Shown here in pieces: positions 60,873 to 64,000 of a stretch of 64,000 bases of DNA. The number at the start of each line of letters is the position of its first letter. Position 1 is the stretch's first letter. Made by a program: the position numbers and the translations under genes. Under the pieces are notes generated by a model that was not told the DNA's origin, searched no databases, and saw nothing but the letters and a program-made list of their open reading frames with translations. This stretch comes from an uncultured Pelagibacteraceae bacterium. Its GTDB lineage: Bacteria; Pseudomonadota; Alphaproteobacteria; Pelagibacterales; Pelagibacteraceae. The stretch lies in contig CACGUE010000002.1 of NCBI GenBank assembly GCA_902576115.1, positions 62,001 to 126,000 of the forward strand, in the 5' to 3' direction.

Positions 60873-62650
60873 GTAAATACAGAACACATACTTGCGGAGA
60901 ACTAACTTTAGATAACAAAGATCAAAAAATAAAGTTATCAGGCTGGATAAATAAGAAAAGAGATCATGGAAATCTATTATTTTTAGATTTAAGAGATCAC
61001 TATGGACTAACTCAATGTGTAATCGATGAGGGTAAAAAAATCTTTAAAGAAATAGAAAAACTTCCGTTAGAAACAGTGCTACAAGTTGAAGGCAAAGTTT
61101 TGGTGAGAGAAAAAGATACAATTAACAAAAATTTAAAAACCGGAGAAATTGAGGTGGGTATTGAAAAATATAAAATTCTTGCAAGAACTATGGAATTGCC
61201 ACTACCTATCTTTTCAGATCAAGAGTACTCTGAAGAAATTAGACTAAAGTATAGATTTTTAGATTTAAGAAGAAATAAAATCCATAATAATATTATTTTA
61301 AGATCTAAAATTATTTCATTTATTAGATCTGAAATGCAAAAATATGGTTTCTTAGAATATCAAACTCCCATACTAACATCGTCTAGTCCAGAGGGTGCTA
61401 GAGACTTTTTAGTACCAAGTAGATTGAATCCTGGTAAATTTTATGCATTGCCGCAAGCGCCACAACAATTCAAACAATTAATAATGGTATCTGGGTTTGA
61501 TAAATATTTTCAAATTGCGCCATGTTTTAGAGACGAGGACGCAAGAGCGGATAGAAGTCCAGGAGAGTTTTATCAACTTGACTTAGAAATGTCTTTCGTA
61601 GAACAAGAGGATGTATTTAACATAGTAGAAGAGTTATTTATAAATTTATTCAAAAAATTTTCTTCTAAAAAGTTACTCCATGAAAAATTTCCCAGAATTC
61701 CTTTCGATGAAGCAATGTTGAAATATGGTTCTGACAAACCAGATTTGAGAAATCCTTTGGAAATAGCAGATATAACTGAAATTTTTAAAAGAGATGATGT
61801 AAACTTTGAAATATTTAAAAAATTAGTAATTAAAGGATCGATAGTTAGAGGTATTGTTACAAAAAATACATCTGAAAAACCTAGAAGTTTTTTTGATGGA
61901 ATTGATAAATGGGCAAAAGATGAGGGATCATCAGGTCTTGCGTATTTTTCTATTGAAAATTCAGACAAATTGAGTGCCAAAGGACCTGTGGGAAAATTTT
62001 TTTCTGAGGAATCTCTTATAGAGATAATGACAAAAATGAAAGCCGAGGTAGGTGATACGATATTTATGTCTTGTGGAAATAAATCTGAAGTTGAGAGATT
62101 ATTAAGTAATGCGAGAAATAAAATAGCAAATGAATTAAATTTAATTGATGAAAATATTTTTTCATTTTGTTGGGTAGTTGATTATCCAATGTTTGAAATA
62201 GATGAAAATACCAAAAAAATCGAATTCAGTCACAACCCTTTTTCTATGCCACAAGGCGATACCGATAATTTAGATCTTTCAGAACCCTTAAAACTAAAAG
62301 CTTTTCAATATGATATAGTATGTAACGGCATTGAATTGTCCTCTGGAGCGATAAGGAACCATAAACCTGATTTAATGTATAAATTATTTGAAATCGCTGG
62401 CTACACTAAGGAAACAGTAAATGAGAAATTTAGTGGTATGATTAATGCTTTAAGTTATGGGGCACCTCCTCATGGTGGTATTGCCCCTGGCATAGATAGG
62501 ATCGTGATGTTATTAGCAGAAGAAAAAAATATTAGAGAGGTAACGATGTTTCCAATGAATCAAAATGCTCAAGATTTAATGATGAATGCACCATCCGAAG
62601 TAGACGAAAATCAATTAAAAGAACTTAATATTTCAAAGAGAAAAAAATAA
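60869..62650 (+). CDS. aspS: Aspartyl-tRNA synthetase
   Basis: 593 residues. Class II synthetase. The N-terminal OB-fold anticodon domain (SGWINKKRDHGNLLFLDLRDHYG) is followed by motif 2 (FRDEDARADRSPGEFYQLDLEMSF), the bacterial insertion domain and motif 3 (PPHGGIAPGIDRIVMLLA). It starts with TTG at 60869 in TTGA overlap with the hda stop; the usual N-terminus YRTHTCGEL follows at once, so TTG is the real start. Whether it also charges tRNA-Asn cannot be told from sequence. Confidence 0.96.
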   Translation: MSKYRTHTCGELTLDNKDQKIKLSGWINKKRDHGNLLFLDLRDHYGLTQCVIDEGKKIFKEIEKLPLETVLQVEGKVLVREKDTINKNLKTGEIEVGIEKYKILARTMELPLPIFSDQEYSEEIRLKYRFLDLRRNKIHNNIILRSKIISFIRSEMQKYGFLEYQTPILTSSSPEGARDFLVPSRLNPGKFYALPQAPQQFKQLIMVSGFDKYFQIAPCFRDEDARADRSPGEFYQLDLEMSFVEQEDVFNIVEELFINLFKKFSSKKLLHEKFPRIPFDEAMLKYGSDKPDLRNPLEIADITEIFKRDDVNFEIFKKLVIKGSIVRGIVTKNTSEKPRSFFDGIDKWAKDEGSSGLAYFSIENSDKLSAKGPVGKFFSEESLIEIMTKMKAEVGDTIFMSCGNKSEVERLLSNARNKIANELNLIDENIFSFCWVVDYPMFEIDENTKKIEFSHNPFSMPQGDTDNLDLSEPLKLKAFQYDIVCNGIELSSGAIRNHKPDLMYKLFEIAGYTKETVNEKFSGMINALSYGAPPHGGIAPGIDRIVMLLAEEKNIREVTMFPMNQNAQDLMMNAPSEVDENQLKELNISKRKK

Positions 62651-63472
62651 TTATTTTTTTCCTTTAAGGTTTATTCTTATATCTGACAAATCCACTAGTT
62701 TCTTTTTATAGTCGTTTCTAACAAAGCCTTTACTTGTTATATCTTTTACAAGCTTAATCAGTTGATTTTGATCTTCATTTTCGTGACCTTCCTTTACATC
62801 TGAATTACCTGCTATAGATGGGGTATGTGCTAAATCCTCTCTATTTAAGTAGGAGATTGCTAGCTCCCTAAATATATAATCTAATATTGAACTAGCACTC
62901 ATTATCCTGTCATTTCCATAAACTTTTCCAGAAGGTTCAAATTTTGTATCTAAATATGCGTTAACAAATTCATCCAAAGGAACTCCATACTGAAGTCCTA
63001 GTGATATCGCTATTGCAAAATTATTCATAAGAGCCTTTACTAACTCACCCTCTTTACTGGTATCAATAAATATTTCTCCTATTTTACCATCTTCATATTC
63101 ACCTGTATGTAGATAAACTTTGTGATCACCTATAGAAGCTTTTTGTATATAGCCTTTTCTCCTATCAGGCATACTAAATCTTTTACCAATTGTTTCAGTG
63201 ATATTTTTTTTAAAACTTTCATCAATGGACTTATTTTTTTTAACATTCTTGCTGTCTTGATTATTAATTGGTTGCGAAATTGTATCAATTTTGCCACTTT
63301 TGTTATCTTGAAGATTCTTTGTCTTTCGATTATCAAGTTTTACATCAATAATCTCAAATTTTCCGTCTTCTTTATTCTCTAGATTATTTAGATTTTCCTC
63401 ATTTATATCATCTAAATAATGAGATACTTTAAAGCTACATGTATAAAATGTCTCTACTAAATATTTTGCCAT
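62651..63472 (-). CDS. Free-standing NrdJ C-terminal-like protein
   Basis: 273 residues. Residues about 103-216 ([20 protein letters not shown] and onward, [50 protein letters not shown]) closely resemble, from memory, the C-terminal part of coenzyme B12-dependent ribonucleotide reductase NrdJ. The first 48 residues (with [14 protein letters not shown]) precede a polar asparagine/lysine-rich linker (about 50-95). The catalytic NrdJ barrel is absent. Either NrdJ is split, as in Pseudomonas NrdJa/NrdJb, or this is a stand-alone accessory. It abuts aspS on the opposite strand with zero gap. Confidence 0.82.
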   Translation of the reverse strand: MAKYLVETFYTCSFKVSHYLDDINEENLNNLENKEDGKFEIIDVKLDNRKTKNLQDNKSGKIDTISQPINNQDSKNVKKNKSIDESFKKNITETIGKRFSMPDRRKGYIQKASIGDHKVYLHTGEYEDGKIGEIFIDTSKEGELVKALMNNFAIAISLGLQYGVPLDEFVNAYLDTKFEPSGKVYGNDRIMSASSILDYIFRELAISYLNREDLAHTPSIAGNSDVKEGHENEDQNQLIKLVKDITSKGFVRNDYKKKLVDLSDIRINLKGKK

Positions 63473-63509
63473 TGTAATCCTATTTGTAAATTGAATCTTG
63501 GTAATAATT

Positions 63510-63521
63510 ATGTATATACAT
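63510..63521. promoter_or_regulatory. Palindrome in the divergent NrdJ-like/NDUFA12 gap
   Basis: ATGTATATACAT is a perfect 12-bp palindrome in the 107-nt gap between two divergent starts, 38 nt from the NrdJ-like start and 59 nt from the NDUFA12 start. It could be a regulator site or chance; it does not match the NrdR box consensus I know. Confidence 0.25.
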
Positions 63522-63579
63522 TTTTCAAATATAGTCTAATTGTTAATATACAATTTTAAATTGAAATTAACTTAAAAAA

Positions 63580-63933
63580 ATGATCAAAGAAATTTTTACT
63601 TGGTGGAACAAACAAACATTTGGCACGAGACTAAATACAATTTTATTTGGGAAATTTGTTGGAGAAGATAATTCTGGCAATAAATATTATGAAAGTAAAT
63701 CAGGAAAAAGATGGATTATTTATAATGGAGAAGTAGAAGCATCAAAAATACCCATTGAGTGGTATTCTTGGATACACCGCACAGGAAATAAAATTGAAAA
63801 TAGTCATGAATTAAATAAATATGATTGGCAAAAAGAACATTTGCCAAATCAAACAGGGACCGAAAATTCCTATCATCCAAATAAAAAAAATAATAATGCT
63901 TCAAATAAAAAATATACTTCTTGGAAAAGCTAA
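63580..63933 (+). CDS. NDUFA12-family protein (complex I 17.2-kDa accessory subunit homologue)
   Basis: 117 residues. The N-terminus FTWWNKQTFGTRLNTILFGKFVGEDNSGNKYYE, then GKRWIIYNGEVEASKIP and EWYSWIHRT match the NDUFA12 family; these are supernumerary NADH:ubiquinone oxidoreductase subunits conserved from alphaproteobacteria to mitochondria. The C-terminal half is asparagine/lysine-rich and lacks the longer tail of the mitochondrial form. It overlaps the start of the next gene by 38 nt. Confidence 0.9.
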   Translation: MIKEIFTWWNKQTFGTRLNTILFGKFVGEDNSGNKYYESKSGKRWIIYNGEVEASKIPIEWYSWIHRTGNKIENSHELNKYDWQKEHLPNQTGTENSYHPNKKNNNASNKKYTSWKS

Positions 63934-64000
63934 AGTTTTTATACTTTTTTTATTTGCTTATTATTTTTTAACAATTAATTCTCTAAGCGAAAAAAAACTA
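63896..64000 (+). CDS. Start of a secreted protein, cut by the window edge (possibly DUF2155)
   Basis: An open ATG frame of exactly 35 codons to the window end, too short to have been listed. It begins MLQIKNILLGKAKVFILFLF and continues into a hydrophobic core ending NSLSEKKL, a clear signal peptide. In alphaproteobacteria the gene after the NDUFA12 homologue is commonly a DUF2155 protein, which also has a signal peptide; this assignment is by position. It overlaps the NDUFA12 gene by 38 nt. Confidence 0.6.
   Translation, partial: MLQIKNILLGKAKVFILFLFAYYFLTINSLSEKKL

Noticed and set aside
1..64000. tRNA, rRNA, CRISPR arrays, insertion sequences or prophage
   Set aside because: No cloverleaf-like or rRNA-like GC-rich block, no repeat array, no transposase or phage gene seen. 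The only structured RNA I can support is the glycine riboswitch.

Overview
The window looks like a chromosomal segment of a free-living, genome-streamlined alphaproteobacterium of the SAR11/Pelagibacterales type. Evidence: very AT-rich DNA, about 70 closely packed protein genes, many 1-20 nt gene overlaps, no gene-free stretch above about 210 bases, no insertion sequences, CRISPR arrays, tRNA or rRNA genes, and alphaproteobacterial gene orders (rpsF-rpsR-rplI-dnaB; lptF-lptG-lptD-surA-pdxA-rsmA; purM-purN beside a DUF2066 gene and hda; an NDUFA12-type gene). A tandem glycine riboswitch in front of gcvT, NAD-dependent formate dehydrogenase, a TRAP transporter and several EamA exporters also fit SAR11. 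The assignment to SAR11 is an inference.

Layout. 1-3062: 3' part of guaB, a small TPR protein, guaA, gloA. 3065-3676: TerC-family protein. 3789-9496: TRAP transporter dctPQM, a TPR protein, and the 5-oxoprolinase genes pxpA (minus) and pxpBC (plus), a plausible pyroglutamate uptake and use module, followed by an EamA exporter and a secreted SHOCT-tailed protein. 11350-19602: glycine riboswitch, gcvT-gcvH-gcvP, then without a visible terminator a membrane-lipid modification set (COG2907 flavoprotein, DUF1365, Cfa-type methyltransferase, DUF3833 lipoprotein), followed by an SDR and TspO. 20857-25565: FOXRED1-like flavoprotein, an unlisted 56-codon membrane ORF, an MDR reductase, msrA, formate dehydrogenase, HPP protein, an IscU-like scaffold. 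26007-29085: EamA exporter, arginine:glycine amidinotransferase-like enzyme, threonine-aldolase-like enzyme. 29082-31818: oxidative-stress proteins (Fe/Mn SOD, exported MsrB, GYD protein) and small proteins. 31834-38793: MFS, EamA, gshB, gshA, DUF255 protein, HD-domain protein. 38793-45732: purF, cvpA, RND exporter, dnaB, rplI, rpsR, rpsF. 45816-48396: fabD, fabG, acpP, gmk. 48385-55665: LPS export and ribosome maturation operon. 55720-59130: pepA, ndk, purN, purM. 59140-62650: DUF2066, hda, aspS. 62651-64000: a free-standing NrdJ C-terminal-like protein, NDUFA12-like protein, and the start of a secreted protein.

Themes. Glycine and C1 metabolism recur: riboswitch-controlled glycine cleavage, an enzyme that would consume glycine (amidinotransferase), one that would release it (threonine aldolase), and formate oxidation. 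Glutamate/glutathione metabolism recurs too (5-oxoproline hydrolysis, gshAB, glyoxalase I). The most informative regulatory feature is a perfect 9-nt complementarity (11440-11448 with 11512-11520) that would mask the gcvT translation start and is mutually exclusive with helix P1 of the second glycine aptamer. The most unusual genes are the free-standing NrdJ C-terminal-like protein, the amidinotransferase/aldolase pair with its exporter, and the HD protein after purF. No clearly new defence or mobile system was found.
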